A stretch of 64,000 nucleotides of DNA from Bacteroidota bacterium (GCA_026391125.1 JAPLEO010000145.1:1-64000); one strand, 5' to 3'; shown: positions 17,876 through 28,666, counted from the stretch's first letter. A program made the numbers and translations. Notes: generated from the sequence alone by a model not told the origin.

Positions 17876-18490
17876 ATGCAACTTCCTTCTTCTCTCCTTG
17901 AAAACGCTGTTTTACAATTTTCAAAACTACCCGGGATTGGAAAAAAGACCGCTTTACGCTTGGTACTTCATTTATTGAAGCAAGACGTACAGGAAGTGCA
18001 ATTTTTTGGCGAAACGATCGCTAAAATGCGCAGAGATATCAAATTCTGTCAACGATGTTTTAATGTGAGTGACGGTCATATCTGTTCTATTTGTTCCAAT
18101 ACCATGCGCAATCAGAAAATGATCTGTGTTGTTGAAAATATTCGCGACGTGATCGCCATTGAAAGTACCCAACAGTTTAATGGCACCTATCATGTATTAG
18201 ATGGGATCATTTCTCCCTTGGACGGTGTTGGTCCAGATCAACTGAATATTGAGCCCTTAGTGCAGCGCATTCAAAATGAACATATTGAAGAACTGGTTTT
18301 TGCTTTGAGTCCGAATATACAGGGTGATACTACCATCTATTATATCCAGAAAAAGATCGCCCATTTACCTTGCAATATCACCACCATTGCCCGTGGAATC
18401 GCATTTGGCGGAGAGCTAGAATATGCCGATGAAATGACGTTGGCAAGAAGTATTGCCAATCGCCTGCCTGTTCAGCAATACGTAAAATAA
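17876..18490 (+). CDS. recR: recombination mediator protein RecR
   Basis: Recombination protein acting with RecO/RecF to load RecA on gapped DNA. The 204 residues hold a helix-hairpin-helix region (KLPGIGKKTALRLVLHLL, 17-34), a four-cysteine zinc finger (C58, C61, C70, C73), a Toprim domain (CVVENIRDVIAIE ... HVLDGIISPLDGVGP) and the C-terminal TTIARGIAFGGELEYADEMTL segment. All are standard for RecR, and the length is normal. It follows the PAS gene closely but I see no functional link. Confidence 0.96.
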   Translation: MQLPSSLLENAVLQFSKLPGIGKKTALRLVLHLLKQDVQEVQFFGETIAKMRRDIKFCQRCFNVSDGHICSICSNTMRNQKMICVVENIRDVIAIESTQQFNGTYHVLDGIISPLDGVGPDQLNIEPLVQRIQNEHIEELVFALSPNIQGDTTIYYIQKKIAHLPCNITTIARGIAFGGELEYADEMTLARSIANRLPVQQYVK

Positions 18491-18707
18491 ACCCACCCAT
18501 CAAAGTACAATTTCCATCTGTTTCACAGTGGAGGCAACTTTTTTTTGCCATCCATCGTATAGAGCAACAATAGGTGCAAGTCTTTGATTGATTCATTAGA
18601 ACATACCGGCTCTGAAAACAGGGCTGGTTTTCTAGGTATAGATTCAATAAATTTAGGGAGTGGATCAAAAAATCAAAACTCTTTTACAAACACCTAAAAT
18701 CAGTTGT

Positions 18708-19250
18708 ATGAAACAATTTCTTTCATTTCTATTAATCCTAGCATTTTTCATGAATGCCAATGCGCAGAAAATGTATGCTACAAAATCTGGGCAAATCAAA
18801 TTTAATGCTAGCTCACCTCTAGAAACTATCAAGGCAGTAAACAATCAAGCGGATAGTCGCTGGTTAGAAAGCAACGGACAAATAGTATTTAGCGTACTGA
18901 TCAAAGGATTCAAATTCGAGAACCAATTAATGGAAGATCATTTTAATGAAAACTATATGGAAAGCGGAAAGTTTCCAAAAGCAGAATTTAAAGGATTCAT
19001 TAATGATATACAGCATATTGACTTGGTCAATCCAGGTGGAAATGAAATAACTGCCGATGGCACATTAACCATACATGGTATTGCTCAAAAAGTGGTAGTA
19101 ACAGGAAGTTTAACTGTTTTAAGCTCAGGCAAGATCATGCTTAAAAGTGATATCAAAATAAAGCTGAAGGACTATAATATATCCGGAAATCTAATCGGAT
19201 CAAAGATAGCTCCAGACGCTACAATCAGCGTTTATTGCATCTATGAATAA
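18708..19250 (+). CDS. YceI family periplasmic lipid-binding-like protein
   Basis: Exported lipocalin-like protein of the YceI family. I start it at MKQFLSFLLILAFF, 16 codons inside the track ORF, since a clean signal peptide (ending NANAQ) begins there. The mature part has the YceI features: conversion of a residue stretch FNASSPLETIKAVN, MEDHFNENYMESGKFPKAEFKG, GTLTIHGIAQKVVVTG and a terminal DYNISG. YceI proteins bind isoprenoid or fatty acid-type ligands. It leads a three-gene group with the DUF5777 barrel protein (7-base gap) and an OB-fold protein, suggesting a joint envelope role. Confidence 0.9.
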   Translation: MKQFLSFLLILAFFMNANAQKMYATKSGQIKFNASSPLETIKAVNNQADSRWLESNGQIVFSVLIKGFKFENQLMEDHFNENYMESGKFPKAEFKGFINDIQHIDLVNPGGNEITADGTLTIHGIAQKVVVTGSLTVLSSGKIMLKSDIKIKLKDYNISGNLIGSKIAPDATISVYCIYE

Positions 19251-19257
19251 ATAAAAT

Positions 19258-20178
19258 ATGACCCACACAAAACCACACAAACAACTGATTTTATCTTTAC
19301 TTTTTATTTTAATCACTGCTTCAAAATTATTTGCTCAGCAGCCTGATTTATTTAAAGAAACAGTAGACTCTTCCAGAAAGTTGCAAACCGAAATCTCAAG
19401 GTCAACTTTTAAAACAACCAGATTGATCAATGGCCATTCGATCGAAAATGTTGGAAGAGGCATACTAGACTTTCGCATTTCCCACCGTTTTGGCGCCCTT
19501 AATCAGGGAGGCAAAAACTTCTTCGGGCTCGATAATGCATTTACTAGACTTGATCTGGATTATGGAATCACAGACAGGTTGATGGTAGGTATTAGTAGAG
19601 GGACTTATGAAAAAGAGTTCACTGGATTTATCAAATACAAAGTACTAAGACAATCAACTGGTGCATCAAGCATGCCGATTTCATTGAGCTATGTAGCAAC
19701 AGCCTTCTTAAGAACAAGGGATGTATTTGATCCTAATGCTAGCAATTTTGTAAAACAGAAATTTTTCTACGCCCAACAATTATTGATTGCAAGAAAATTT
19801 AGCGACTACTTTTCTTTACAATTGATGCCCACGATGGTTCACTATCAATCTACGCCAACAGCTGCTGATCAGAATTACCAATTCTCAATGGGCGTTGGTA
19901 TGAGACAAAGAATATCAAAGAGAGTAAATATCACTGGTGAATATTATTATCAACTGAATGGATTCGATGGTTACTCTAATTCACTTGCTTTTGGTTTCGA
20001 CATTGAAACCGGCGGGCACGTTTTCCAATTACACCTTACCAATAGTTATGGCACTACCGAAAGAACATTTATCCATGAAACAACTGGCAAATGGGGCGAC
20101 GGTGATATCCATTTTGGATTCAACATTTCTAGGGTTTTCGTAATCAAAAAACCAAAAGGCTTTCAAAAAAACTGGTAA
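19258..20178 (+). CDS. DUF5777 family predicted beta-barrel protein
   Basis: 306-residue exported protein with signal peptide ending LFAQ. The mature sequence is rich in alternating aromatic strands (LDFRISHRFGALNQGGKNF, LDLDYGITDRLMVGISRGTYEKEF), typical of an outer-membrane barrel of the DUF5777 family, whose role is not established. It follows the YceI gene by 7 bases and precedes the OB-fold gene by 34, so the three are probably one operon. Such a barrel could pass or anchor the YceI ligand, but this is speculation. Confidence 0.85.
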   Translation: MTHTKPHKQLILSLLFILITASKLFAQQPDLFKETVDSSRKLQTEISRSTFKTTRLINGHSIENVGRGILDFRISHRFGALNQGGKNFFGLDNAFTRLDLDYGITDRLMVGISRGTYEKEFTGFIKYKVLRQSTGASSMPISLSYVATAFLRTRDVFDPNASNFVKQKFFYAQQLLIARKFSDYFSLQLMPTMVHYQSTPTAADQNYQFSMGVGMRQRISKRVNITGEYYYQLNGFDGYSNSLAFGFDIETGGHVFQLHLTNSYGTTERTFIHETTGKWGDGDIHFGFNISRVFVIKKPKGFQKNW

Positions 20179-20212
20179 GGTTTTATTCATTATTTTAATA
20201 AATTTTTATCAC

Positions 20213-20626
20213 ATGAATAAAAAAGTAATCCTATCATCAATAATCATTTGTGTCCTTGGTATTTTGGGTGTCTGGTATTATGCCTTTTATATGCCAACAC
20301 ATTTTAAAAGGGATGTGATTGATGAACAAGGTGTTGGCATTAGCGCAATAGATATCGTGAAGGCCTATCAAACAAATGAACAAGTGGCTAACGTTGCTTA
20401 CCTCGATAAAACATTGGAAGTTTCTGGTGAAATCACAGAAGTAAAAAAAGATCAAACAGGTAAAACTACGGTTGAGCTTAAAAGCAATGATTCCTTCGCA
20501 GGAGTTTTTTGTACCCTCAAAACCAACAACAATCAGCTCAAAGTTGGACAGACTATTACTATCAAAGGCATCTGTACAGGCTTCTTAACTGACGTTGTTT
20601 TGATAGAAGCTGTTATTATAAAATAA
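20213..20626 (+). CDS. tRNA_anti-like OB-fold membrane-anchored protein
   Basis: 137-residue protein: an N-terminal membrane anchor (VILSSIIICVLGILGVWYYAFY) and a C-terminal OB-fold of the tRNA_anti-like type (PF12869-like), seen in YLDKTLEVSGEITEVKKDQTGKTTVELKS and the VGQTITIKGICTGF ending. Despite the domain name these proteins are not thought to bind tRNA; they occur in envelope operons. Last gene of the YceI-DUF5777 group, followed by a strong hairpin. Confidence 0.8.
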   Translation: MNKKVILSSIIICVLGILGVWYYAFYMPTHFKRDVIDEQGVGISAIDIVKAYQTNEQVANVAYLDKTLEVSGEITEVKKDQTGKTTVELKSNDSFAGVFCTLKTNNNQLKVGQTITIKGICTGFLTDVVLIEAVIIK

Positions 20627-20683
20627 GACCTGCTTACGGATCCCTCTTATCTACTTATTACGATATTCTTGGAAAATCAAGCT

Positions 20684-20714
20684 CCGCCTGCTATTTTTGC
20701 ACGATAGCAGGCGG
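20684..20714 (+). terminator. hairpin after the YceI/DUF5777/OB-fold operon
   Basis: Perfect 11-bp GC-rich stem CCGCCTGCTAT / ATAGCAGGCGG with a 9-base loop, followed by ATTTGTTTATT. It sits 58 bases after the operon end and about 140 before metH, in a gap with no other recognised element. Most likely a rho-independent terminator although the T-run is interrupted. Confidence 0.65.
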
Positions 20715-20863
20715 ATTTGTTTATTGTTCGGCCTGTATATCCCTAACAAGGGTGTAATCGAACTAATAAACGTCATGTTGAGCCTTCTCTTCGCTCCCAG
20801 CGTTATTTAGTTCTGATCAATTAACCTTTTTTGGCCCTCGTAGCCGAGAAACAAATGAATTGT

Positions 20864-21874
20864 ATGACTATTAGAGAAACATTGGCAAAAAGAATATTGG
20901 TGATCGATGGAGCCATGGGTACCATGATTCAACGCCATAAATTAACCGAGGCCGATTATAGGGGCACCCGATTTAAAGACTGGCATACTGATGTAAAAGG
21001 TAATAATGACTTATTGTGCATCACCCAACCCGAGATCATCATAGGTATCCATAAACTCTACCTTGAGGCAGGCGCAGATATTATTGAAACAAATACTTTT
21101 AGTAGTACTGTTATTGCAATGGCCGATTATGATATGCAATCACTGGCATATGAACTCAACACTGCTGCAGCAAAATGTGCTCGTATAGCAGCTGATTCCT
21201 ATACTGCCCAGAATCCTGACAAGCCTCGGTATGTTGCTGGTGCAATCGGACCACTCAACAAAACACTTAGCTTATCACCCGATGTAAACAACCCGGGATA
21301 TAGAGCTGTTAGCTTTGATGAAGTGGTGGAAGCTTATTACGAACAAATAGGCGGACTCGTAGACGGTGGTGTTGATATACTTTTAGTAGAAACCATCTTC
21401 GACACTTTGAATGCTAAAGCTGCGATCTATGCTATTAAGAAATACTTTAGAGATAAGGGTATTCCTGAGTTGCCCGTCATGATCAGTGGAACTATTACCG
21501 ATGCTTCTGGCAGAACACTTAGCGGACAAACATTAGAAGCCTTTTATACTTCTGTGATGCACGCCAATCCACTCAGTATTGGCTTGAACTGCGCCCTTGG
21601 AGCTGCCGAAATGAGAAGTCATATTGAGGAATTGAGTCAAATTGCTTCTTGCTTTACTTCTGCTTACCCGAATGCAGGTTTACCCAATGCGATGGGAGAA
21701 TATGATGAACAACCGCACGAAACAGCGCATTTTATTGAAGACTGGGCTAAAGAAGGTTTTGTAAATATTGTAGGTGGTTGTTGCGGAACAACTCCAGACC
21801 ATATCAAACACATCGCTCAAAACGTTCAGAACATACAACCACGTGCTTTACCGGTTTTAGAAACCGCATTATAA
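20864..21874 (+). CDS. metH: methionine synthase, homocysteine S-methyltransferase part (split MetH-N)
   Basis: N-terminal half of cobalamin-dependent methionine synthase, which carries the zinc site that activates homocysteine. I start at [23 protein letters not shown]; an ATG three codons upstream and a TTG eleven upstream are alternatives. [10 protein letters not shown] opens the Hcy-binding barrel, and the zinc cysteines are in [10 protein letters not shown] and GGCCGTT. It ends after about 335 residues where a one-piece MetH would continue into the pterin domain. The second half starts 8 bases later, so the two parts are surely co-expressed. The split form is common in Bacteroidota. Confidence 0.93.
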   Translation: MTIRETLAKRILVIDGAMGTMIQRHKLTEADYRGTRFKDWHTDVKGNNDLLCITQPEIIIGIHKLYLEAGADIIETNTFSSTVIAMADYDMQSLAYELNTAAAKCARIAADSYTAQNPDKPRYVAGAIGPLNKTLSLSPDVNNPGYRAVSFDEVVEAYYEQIGGLVDGGVDILLVETIFDTLNAKAAIYAIKKYFRDKGIPELPVMISGTITDASGRTLSGQTLEAFYTSVMHANPLSIGLNCALGAAEMRSHIEELSQIASCFTSAYPNAGLPNAMGEYDEQPHETAHFIEDWAKEGFVNIVGGCCGTTPDHIKHIAQNVQNIQPRALPVLETAL

Positions 21875-21882
21875 TTATTATT

Positions 21883-24591
21883 ATGACCAGTATCAAACCA
21901 TACTTACGTTTATCGGGATTAGAGCCGTTGGTAATTAGGCCGGAAACGAATTTTGTGAACGTGGGCGAAAGAACCAACGTAACGGGTTCGAAAAAATTTG
22001 CACGCCTTATTAAAGAAAACAAATACGAGGAAGCACTATCAGTAGCCCGCCAACAGGTTGAAAGTGGTGCGCAGGTATTGGATGTGAATATGGATGATGC
22101 ACTCTTAGAAGGTGTTCAAGCAATGACCACCTTTTTAAATCTAGTGCAGTCTGAACCCGATATCGCTAGAATTCCGATCATGATCGATAGTTCAAAATTT
22201 GATATTATCGTAGCGGGATTAAAATGCGTTCAAGGAAAATGTATTGTGAATTCTATTTCAATGAAAGAAGGCGAAGCCAAATTCATTGAACAAGCTTTTA
22301 TCTGTAAAGCCTTTGGCGCTGCAGTGATCGTCATGGCTTTCGATGAAATTGGACAGGCCGATACCAAGGAAAGAAAAGTTAGCATCTGTGCTAGGGCTTA
22401 TAAAATATTGACAGAACAAGTTGGATATGATCCACAGGATATCATTTTTGATCCCAACATTTTTGCGATCGCTACTGGAATTGAAGAGCATAATAATTAT
22501 GCTGTCGACTTCATAGAAGCCACCAGAGAAATCAAACAATTGATGCCACTTACCAAAGTAAGCGGTGGTGTTTCAAACGTATCATTCTCTTTTCGTGGAA
22601 ACGACCATGTACGAGAAGCAATACATAGTGTATTCCTTTTACACGCTATTAATGCGGGTATGGATATGGGAATTGTGAATGCTGGTCAGTTAGTAGTGTT
22701 TGATGAAATTGAACCAACATTACGTCAGCTTTGTGAAGACGTGATCTTGAATAAGAATAACGACAATAATGAGGCCACTGAGAAATTGATTGCCCACGCC
22801 GAAACAGTAAAGGCAAAGGGTAAAGTGGAAGTGAAAGATGAGAAATGGCGCAATAACTCAGTGGAAGAAAGATTGAAACATTCATTAGTGAATGGCATTA
22901 CCGATTATATCGATGCAGATACTGAAGAAGCGAGATTGAAATATCCAAGGCCATTAGATGTAATTGAAGGACCATTAATGGCAGGTATGGATGTTGTGGG
23001 TGACCTATTTGGTGCAGGTAAAATGTTCTTACCACAGGTAGTGAAAAGTGCCCGTGTGATGAAAAAAAGCGTCGCTGTTTTAACGCCTTTTATTGAAGCA
23101 GAAAAAGAAGAAAGAAAACAAGCACACTTAGCAGCTGGCACAACCAATGAAGAAACAGCAGGGGCTGCTAAGATATTATTGGCTACAGTTAAAGGAGACG
23201 TACACGATATTGGAAAAAATATTGTGGGTGTGGTATTGGGTTGTAATGGTTATGACATCATTGACCTGGGCGTGATGGTTCCGGCCGACAAAATTTTAGA
23301 AGCAGCTATTCGTGAAAAGGTTGATATCATTGGCTTGAGTGGACTTATTACACCTTCTCTAGATGAGATGGTACATATTGCCAAAGAAATGAAACGTAGG
23401 GGAATGAAACACCCGTTAATGATTGGCGGAGCTACTACATCAAGAATGCATACGGCTGTAAAAATTGCTCCAGAATTTGGAGATGGAGTGGTACACGTTT
23501 TAGATGCTTCAAGAAGCGTAACAGTTGCAGGTTCTCTTTTAAACAAAGATTTGAAAGCAGATTTTCTACAGCAGCTGAATGCAGAATACAAACAATTAAA
23601 AGAAAGCTTTGACGCTAAGAAATCGATCAAAAACTATCTCCCTTATTCCGAAGCGAAGAAGAAAAAAACAAATATCAACTGGCAGAATTTTGAACCAATC
23701 ACGCCAGGATTTATTGGCACAAAGGTTTTAGAAGATATCAGCATTGAAACTTTAAGGCCTTTTATCGATTGGAAACCATTCTTCATTGCTTGGGAATTGC
23801 ACGGCAATTTTCCTGAAATATTAACCGACAGTGTTGTTGGAGTTGAAGCAAGTAAATTATATAAAGACGCAAACAATTTGCTTGATCAGATCATCGCAGA
23901 AAAATGGCTACAGCCAAAAGCAACATTAGGCTTCTGGGAAGCAGCATCTAATGAAGATGATGTATTTGTAAAAGCGAATAATAGTACTGTACAATTATCG
24001 TTCTTACGCCAACAAATTCAAAAAGCAGCCGATCAACCCAATTTATCTTTAGCAGATTTTGTGGCGCCTGAATCTGTGGCTAAAAAAGATCATATAGGTG
24101 CATTTGCAGTTACCATTCATGGCATAGAAAAACATATCAAGGCATTCGAAGCTGCATTAGATGATTATAATAAAATAACGCTTCAAGCATTAGCAGATCG
24201 ATTAGCAGAAGCATTAGCAGAATATCTCCACTTAAAAGTTAGAACCGAATATTGGGGCTATGTTTCAGATGAACAGCTCAGCAATGAGGAACTGATCAAA
24301 GAAAAATACCAAGGTATTCGTCCAGCCCCAGGTTATCCTGCATGCCCAGATCATACCGAGAAATATAAATTGTTTGATCTTTTAAAAGCTTCTGAAACCA
24401 TTGGCATTACACTCACCGAGTCGCTTGCAATGTATCCAGCATCTTCAGTTTGTGGCTGGTATTTTGCCAATCCGCAAAGTCAGTATTTTGGAATAGGAAA
24501 GATTCAGAGAGATCAATTATTGGATTACGCCACAAGAAAAAACATGCCGCTAGAAGAAGCAGAAAGATGGTTAAGTCCGGTTCTTGACTAG
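21883..24591 (+). CDS. metH: methionine synthase, pterin/cobalamin/activation part (split MetH-C)
   Basis: Second half of split B12-dependent MetH, about 902 residues from the methionine of [12 protein letters not shown]; the 35 extra N-terminal residues in the track overlap the first gene in another frame. Domains in order: methyltetrahydrofolate-binding barrel ([17 protein letters not shown]), cobalamin cap helices, B12-binding Rossmann domain with DVHDIGKN (the histidine that ligates cobalt), and the SAM-dependent reactivation domain (about 580-902) with [15 protein letters not shown]. Together with the upstream gene it transfers methyl from methyltetrahydrofolate to homocysteine. No cobalamin or SAM riboswitch was recognised upstream. 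Confidence 0.95.
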   Translation: MTSIKPYLRLSGLEPLVIRPETNFVNVGERTNVTGSKKFARLIKENKYEEALSVARQQVESGAQVLDVNMDDALLEGVQAMTTFLNLVQSEPDIARIPIMIDSSKFDIIVAGLKCVQGKCIVNSISMKEGEAKFIEQAFICKAFGAAVIVMAFDEIGQADTKERKVSICARAYKILTEQVGYDPQDIIFDPNIFAIATGIEEHNNYAVDFIEATREIKQLMPLTKVSGGVSNVSFSFRGNDHVREAIHSVFLLHAINAGMDMGIVNAGQLVVFDEIEPTLRQLCEDVILNKNNDNNEATEKLIAHAETVKAKGKVEVKDEKWRNNSVEERLKHSLVNGITDYIDADTEEARLKYPRPLDVIEGPLMAGMDVVGDLFGAGKMFLPQVVKSARVMKKSVAVLTPFIEAEKEERKQAHLAAGTTNEETAGAAKILLATVKGDVHDIGKNIVGVVLGCNGYDIIDLGVMVPADKILEAAIREKVDIIGLSGLITPSLDEMVHIAKEMKRRGMKHPLMIGGATTSRMHTAVKIAPEFGDGVVHVLDASRSVTVAGSLLNKDLKADFLQQLNAEYKQLKESFDAKKSIKNYLPYSEAKKKKTNINWQNFEPITPGFIGTKVLEDISIETLRPFIDWKPFFIAWELHGNFPEILTDSVVGVEASKLYKDANNLLDQIIAEKWLQPKATLGFWEAASNEDDVFVKANNSTVQLSFLRQQIQKAADQPNLSLADFVAPESVAKKDHIGAFAVTIHGIEKHIKAFEAALDDYNKITLQALADRLAEALAEYLHLKVRTEYWGYVSDEQLSNEELIKEKYQGIRPAPGYPACPDHTEKYKLFDLLKASETIGITLTESLAMYPASSVCGWYFANPQSQYFGIGKIQRDQLLDYATRKNMPLEEAERWLSPVLD

Positions 24592-24630
24592 AGTTTTGTA
24601 ATTTCGCATCGGACAATTAAGTTATTATTT

Positions 24631-25449
24631 ATGAAAACCATGATTAGATTGGGAATGGCCATTATTATAGCCTTACCATTATTTACAATTGCACAGACCA
24701 AGACAAAAAAAGAAAGAAAGGGAGAGTTTTATTTTTCTTGGGGATATAATAAGGAATGGTATACCAATTCCAATGTGAAAGTGAATCAGCCCGAGTTGAA
24801 TAATAATTATACATTCCAAAAGATACATTCAAATGATCATCCTGGTTGGGATGAAGGTTTATTGAGCATCCCATTAAGTATTCCGCAATACAATTATAGA
24901 ATTGGCTATTTTTTCAATAAGAAGAAAGGTTGGGCATGGGAAATTAATTTCGATCATACCAAACACCTGATCTCTGATGGTCAGCAAGCACATATTGTTG
25001 GCACCCTAGGTGGTAGACAAGTTGATACCACTGTGAATTTTGCTGCATCAAATGGTTTTATCTATTACCTAAACAATGGTGCAAATTTTTTACTTTTTAA
25101 CATCGTAAAACGTTGGAATTGGCAAGAAAGCAAAACGGGAAATTTCAAACTCGACTTCTTAGCAAAAGCTGGTGTTGGTCCAGTAATACCACACGTTGAA
25201 AATACTTTTTTCGGTCATTCAAACGATGATGGATTTCAATTCGGAGGATGGAATATGGGTGTAGAAGCAGGTGTACGTTCTACATTTCATAAACATTTTT
25301 ACTTAGAGTTTACCAATAAGATCGACTATGCTCGATACTCGAATTTAAAAGTATATAAAGGCACTGCTAAACAAGCTTTCGGAACTTATGAAATGATCTT
25401 AAGTTTTGGATATACTTTTCCTATGGGAAAAAAATTAGATAATAGATAA
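24631..25449 (+). CDS. predicted exported outer-membrane beta-barrel protein
   Basis: 272 residues, signal peptide MKTMIRLGMAIIIALPLFTIAQ. The mature part has alternating aromatic strands (GEFYFSWGYNKEWYTNSNV, YNYRIGYFFNKKKGWAWEINFDH) and ends with a terminal aromatic-rich strand (YEMILSFGYTFPMGKKL). This suggests a small outer-membrane barrel, but I recognise no named family. It is convergent with the AsmA-like gene, and the gap between them holds the dispersed repeat described separately. Confidence 0.65.
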   Translation: MKTMIRLGMAIIIALPLFTIAQTKTKKERKGEFYFSWGYNKEWYTNSNVKVNQPELNNNYTFQKIHSNDHPGWDEGLLSIPLSIPQYNYRIGYFFNKKKGWAWEINFDHTKHLISDGQQAHIVGTLGGRQVDTTVNFAASNGFIYYLNNGANFLLFNIVKRWNWQESKTGNFKLDFLAKAGVGPVIPHVENTFFGHSNDDGFQFGGWNMGVEAGVRSTFHKHFYLEFTNKIDYARYSNLKVYKGTAKQAFGTYEMILSFGYTFPMGKKLDNR

Positions 25450-25560
25450 GAGATAAAAGTGAAGAGAGGTTTGTAAGATTAAAAGATAATAGTGATTTTA
25501 AAACTCTTAGCTTTCTAACACACCCGCCACTCTTCACTTTTATCTCTTCACTCTTCACTT
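25450..25560. repeat. dispersed hairpin-forming repeat, copy A
   Basis: A 17-base inverted repeat GAGATAAAAGTGAAGAG / CTCTTCACTTTTATCTC spaced by 63 bases fills the gap between two convergent genes. Its left arm extends into a 30-base stretch matching 54857-54886 at 29 of 30 positions, and its right arm shares 23 identical bases with 54957-54979. May act as a bidirectional terminator or a mobile palindromic unit. Confidence 0.75.
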
Positions 25561-28500
25561 AATTTTCCGTGTCCTCAGTTTCTTTGAGTGTAGCACTGTC
25601 TCCTCTGCCCATTTTGATGATCGGCTTATCTTGCGTACCTGTAATATTCATAGGAATGCCAAATATTCCAAGTGGTGGCAATCCGATTCTGAATTTGAGA
25701 TTCATATTACCATCAAAATTTGCTTGACCTGAGAATTTAAGTCTGAATGGAAAAACCTTGATCTTAGTTTGCTCAATATTGATGACATTGTTTTTGATCG
25801 TAGTTTTAATATCCACTTTACTAATATCTGCATTACCTGTTAAACTATCTTTCCCGGCAGCTTTTCCTGCAGCTCTAAATAATTTAAAGCCTTTCATTTT
25901 TACTGCTTTAACAGAAAGCACACCACCGCCTTCCAAAGAAGGATAAACAGGATACATCGTTCCATTCAGTTTTCCTTTTAATTGATAATCGAGCGAAACA
26001 ATACCTTCTGCACTTGCAGCTGCAGATGCCATATCATGAAACAATTTTATTTCATTGTACGCTCTTTTAATATCGAAGTCTTTTGCGTTGATATGATAAT
26101 TAAACTCCGCCCGTTTAGGACTTAAGGATTTATAAGTCGCTTCCATTATCACGGGCGCTCCGATCAAATTAAATCCCGTATTCGATAAAGTCATCACTGA
26201 TTGCTTTAACTGCATATCGCCTTTTGCATTGGTAATATCCATGCCTTTATACTTGACCTTTTTAACAGTCGCTTTAAAATTCAAATCAAGGTTTTCTGGA
26301 ACAATAAAAACGCCTGTTTCAGTTGCTTGTGTTGTGTCACCAGAAAAAGCCATGAAATCATCAGCATTCAACAAATTACTTTTTAAATCAAACTGACCAT
26401 GCAGTGGTTGATTTTTAAGGGCATAATTAAAAGTATTATTTAAGTAACCACTTAATTCATAATCAGATTCTAAATAAGTTCCTTTAAAAGATTCAAACCA
26501 GATCTTATCGTCTTTAAAACGAAAAACACCTGTTTTAATGAAGAAAGGATGAGGATAGTAATCGGTCTTTACTGAAATATCTTTTACAGAAAGTGTACCC
26601 GCATTGTAAAGTTTTTGATAGAGCCCAGCTAATGCATCACTCTGTAATCCTCTCAGCTCAAGATCTGTTTTAACAAATCCTGAAACTTCTATTCCTTTTC
26701 TGGAAAAAACTTGATAGATCTTGCCAATATCCATTGTGCCTTTTGAAACTATATTGTATTTGACATTTTGAAGGTTCTTCATATCTGCTTTTACAGTAAA
26801 CGGCTGTCCTTCAAAAACAAAACTTATGGGTTGTATCTCTACACTGGCATCTTTTGTAGAAGCACTACTGCATTTGATTGTAGCATCAACTGCAATTTTT
26901 TCTATTGGATGCGGATAATATTTTGTTTGAATAAAACCATCCACCATTTTGAAATTTGCATTGGTTGTTGGAAATAATTTTTTTGCTGCATTATATTTTC
27001 CTTTTGCTTGAATATTTACAGCAACTTTTCCTCTGATATCGAGACTATCAATTGGATAAAACTGTTTAATATCTGATAAATTCAAAACACCGTTCAAATC
27101 AATATCCATCGGAAAATCATCTGCTCCACTTACTTTAATAAATCCTTTCAAATAATTATTGGCAAGTACTGCATTCAGATTCGTAACAACCAAATTCGAG
27201 TTTTTATAATTCGAATTAGGGCAACTGGCAGCGAGATCAAAAGCAACTTTTTCAACAGATTTAGGAAGTAAAGGATATTTGAAATAGCCATTTCTAAATG
27301 CAGCATTTAATTGAAAAACTGGCACTGATGTAATGATCGTATCTGACCGAAAGTTTTTTGGGTTTTGGCCCTTACTATATATCCCATCCGCTTTACCATG
27401 AAAAGTTAATTGTCCCTTAGCTTCTAATCCGGGAATCCCAATGGCCTGTTGCCATTTTTCTAAATTGATTTCTCCATTCAACTTAGCGTGTACTTCTGGT
27501 TTGTTGAGACCTCTAACCTGGCATATAGCACTAAGATAATCGCCACCTACATTTGCATAAATCGAATCTACATTCACATAAAGGCTATCCATATTAAAAC
27601 CGGGAATCTTAGTCTCTAAATTGAGGAAGAGGTTTTTTAAAGGTGTAGGTGTTTTATTATTTGAAATATAACCATTTCGGATAGCCATATTCAACCTAAA
27701 ACTAGGCATCGCTTTGGTCTCTGCAATATAGTTTCCGCTTAAAGAAGCTTTGAAATCAATCGAGCCTTTGATATCCGTTTTCTCCATCCAAGTCAGGAAA
27801 GGCGGAGGGAATGCAGAAATGAAGTTTTTCAAGTCTGTTTCTTTGGATAACAAATTAAAATCAATCGCATAGCCATTTTTCAAAAATGCAAACCTCCCCT
27901 TAAATCCAATAGGTAATTGATTAATGAATAAGTCGTTTTTCTCAAATAAAAATTCTAGCGAATTCGTATTGATCTTTGTTACCAAATTTGCCGACAACGT
28001 TTTAGAAATAAAATATCCTTGCTTATCGTACAAGAAATCGATTGCTCGAACTTTTACTTTTGAGGTTAGGTCGAAAATAGACTTACTAAAATCGCCTTTG
28101 CCTTCATAATCAAATCCACCTGCATCAATATGCATTGGGATTGTTTGATCATCGTATACTAAATGAGATTTTTCAATAACAATCCTTTCGATTTTCAATG
28201 ATGCTGAACTGCTATCTGCAGGGTTCTTAGGTGCTTCAGGTGTTGATATATAAACATTATAGTTAGCTTCTCCTTTTGGATTAACCTCGATATTGATAAA
28301 ACTATTCGTTAGAAATATTTGATTAATTCTAACAGTAGAAGAAAACAATGTTCCCAAACTAACACCAAATGAAACTTGTTTAGCAGAGATCAATGTGTCT
28401 TTTTGAAAAGGGGCAGATCCTTTTAAAACAAAATCATTTAGGTTCAAAGTAAGTGTTGGAAAATGACTAAAGAAAGAAAAACGCGCACTCGAAAAATTCA

Positions 28501-28666
28501 TTTCTCCTTTTAATCTCGACTTTACTGCATCCTTGATCTTATTAGAAATAGCATCCGGGAAAAGATAGGGTAAGATAAATAAGATTGCCACCAAACTTAT
28601 TAAAGTAATTCCCGTTATTTTAATTGTTTTTTTGATGCCCTCAGGAACTGAAAATTTCATATTCAA
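25559..28666 (-). CDS. AsmA-like family envelope protein
   Basis: 1035-residue protein with one N-terminal membrane helix (ITGITLISLVAILFILPYLF) and a long repeat-rich beta structure, the layout of AsmA/TamB-type proteins that bridge inner and outer membranes and are linked to lipid transport. The N-terminus KIKDAVKSRLKGEMNFSSARFSFFSHFPTLTLNLNDFVLKG is a typical AsmA start, and the end has an AsmA_2-like region (FPFRLKFSGQANFDGNMNLKFRIGLPPL). Its length fits Bacteroidota AsmA homologues. Its stop overlaps the outer end of the dispersed repeat. Confidence 0.85.
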   Translation of the reverse strand: MNMKFSVPEGIKKTIKITGITLISLVAILFILPYLFPDAISNKIKDAVKSRLKGEMNFSSARFSFFSHFPTLTLNLNDFVLKGSAPFQKDTLISAKQVSFGVSLGTLFSSTVRINQIFLTNSFINIEVNPKGEANYNVYISTPEAPKNPADSSSASLKIERIVIEKSHLVYDDQTIPMHIDAGGFDYEGKGDFSKSIFDLTSKVKVRAIDFLYDKQGYFISKTLSANLVTKINTNSLEFLFEKNDLFINQLPIGFKGRFAFLKNGYAIDFNLLSKETDLKNFISAFPPPFLTWMEKTDIKGSIDFKASLSGNYIAETKAMPSFRLNMAIRNGYISNNKTPTPLKNLFLNLETKIPGFNMDSLYVNVDSIYANVGGDYLSAICQVRGLNKPEVHAKLNGEINLEKWQQAIGIPGLEAKGQLTFHGKADGIYSKGQNPKNFRSDTIITSVPVFQLNAAFRNGYFKYPLLPKSVEKVAFDLAASCPNSNYKNSNLVVTNLNAVLANNYLKGFIKVSGADDFPMDIDLNGVLNLSDIKQFYPIDSLDIRGKVAVNIQAKGKYNAAKKLFPTTNANFKMVDGFIQTKYYPHPIEKIAVDATIKCSSASTKDASVEIQPISFVFEGQPFTVKADMKNLQNVKYNIVSKGTMDIGKIYQVFSRKGIEVSGFVKTDLELRGLQSDALAGLYQKLYNAGTLSVKDISVKTDYYPHPFFIKTGVFRFKDDKIWFESFKGTYLESDYELSGYLNNTFNYALKNQPLHGQFDLKSNLLNADDFMAFSGDTTQATETGVFIVPENLDLNFKATVKKVKYKGMDITNAKGDMQLKQSVMTLSNTGFNLIGAPVIMEATYKSLSPKRAEFNYHINAKDFDIKRAYNEIKLFHDMASAAASAEGIVSLDYQLKGKLNGTMYPVYPSLEGGGVLSVKAVKMKGFKLFRAAGKAAGKDSLTGNADISKVDIKTTIKNNVINIEQTKIKVFPFRLKFSGQANFDGNMNLKFRIGLPPLGIFGIPMNITGTQDKPIIKMGRGDSATLKETEDTEN

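Noticed and set aside
18378-18668. Minus-strand ORF of 96 residues between recR and the YceI gene
   Set aside because: Overlaps recR's end, unusual amino acid make-up, and no start signal; not convincing.
20627-20863. SAM or cobalamin riboswitch before split metH
   Set aside because: No conserved blocks of either class could be read; only one GC-rich hairpin and AT-rich sequence are present.
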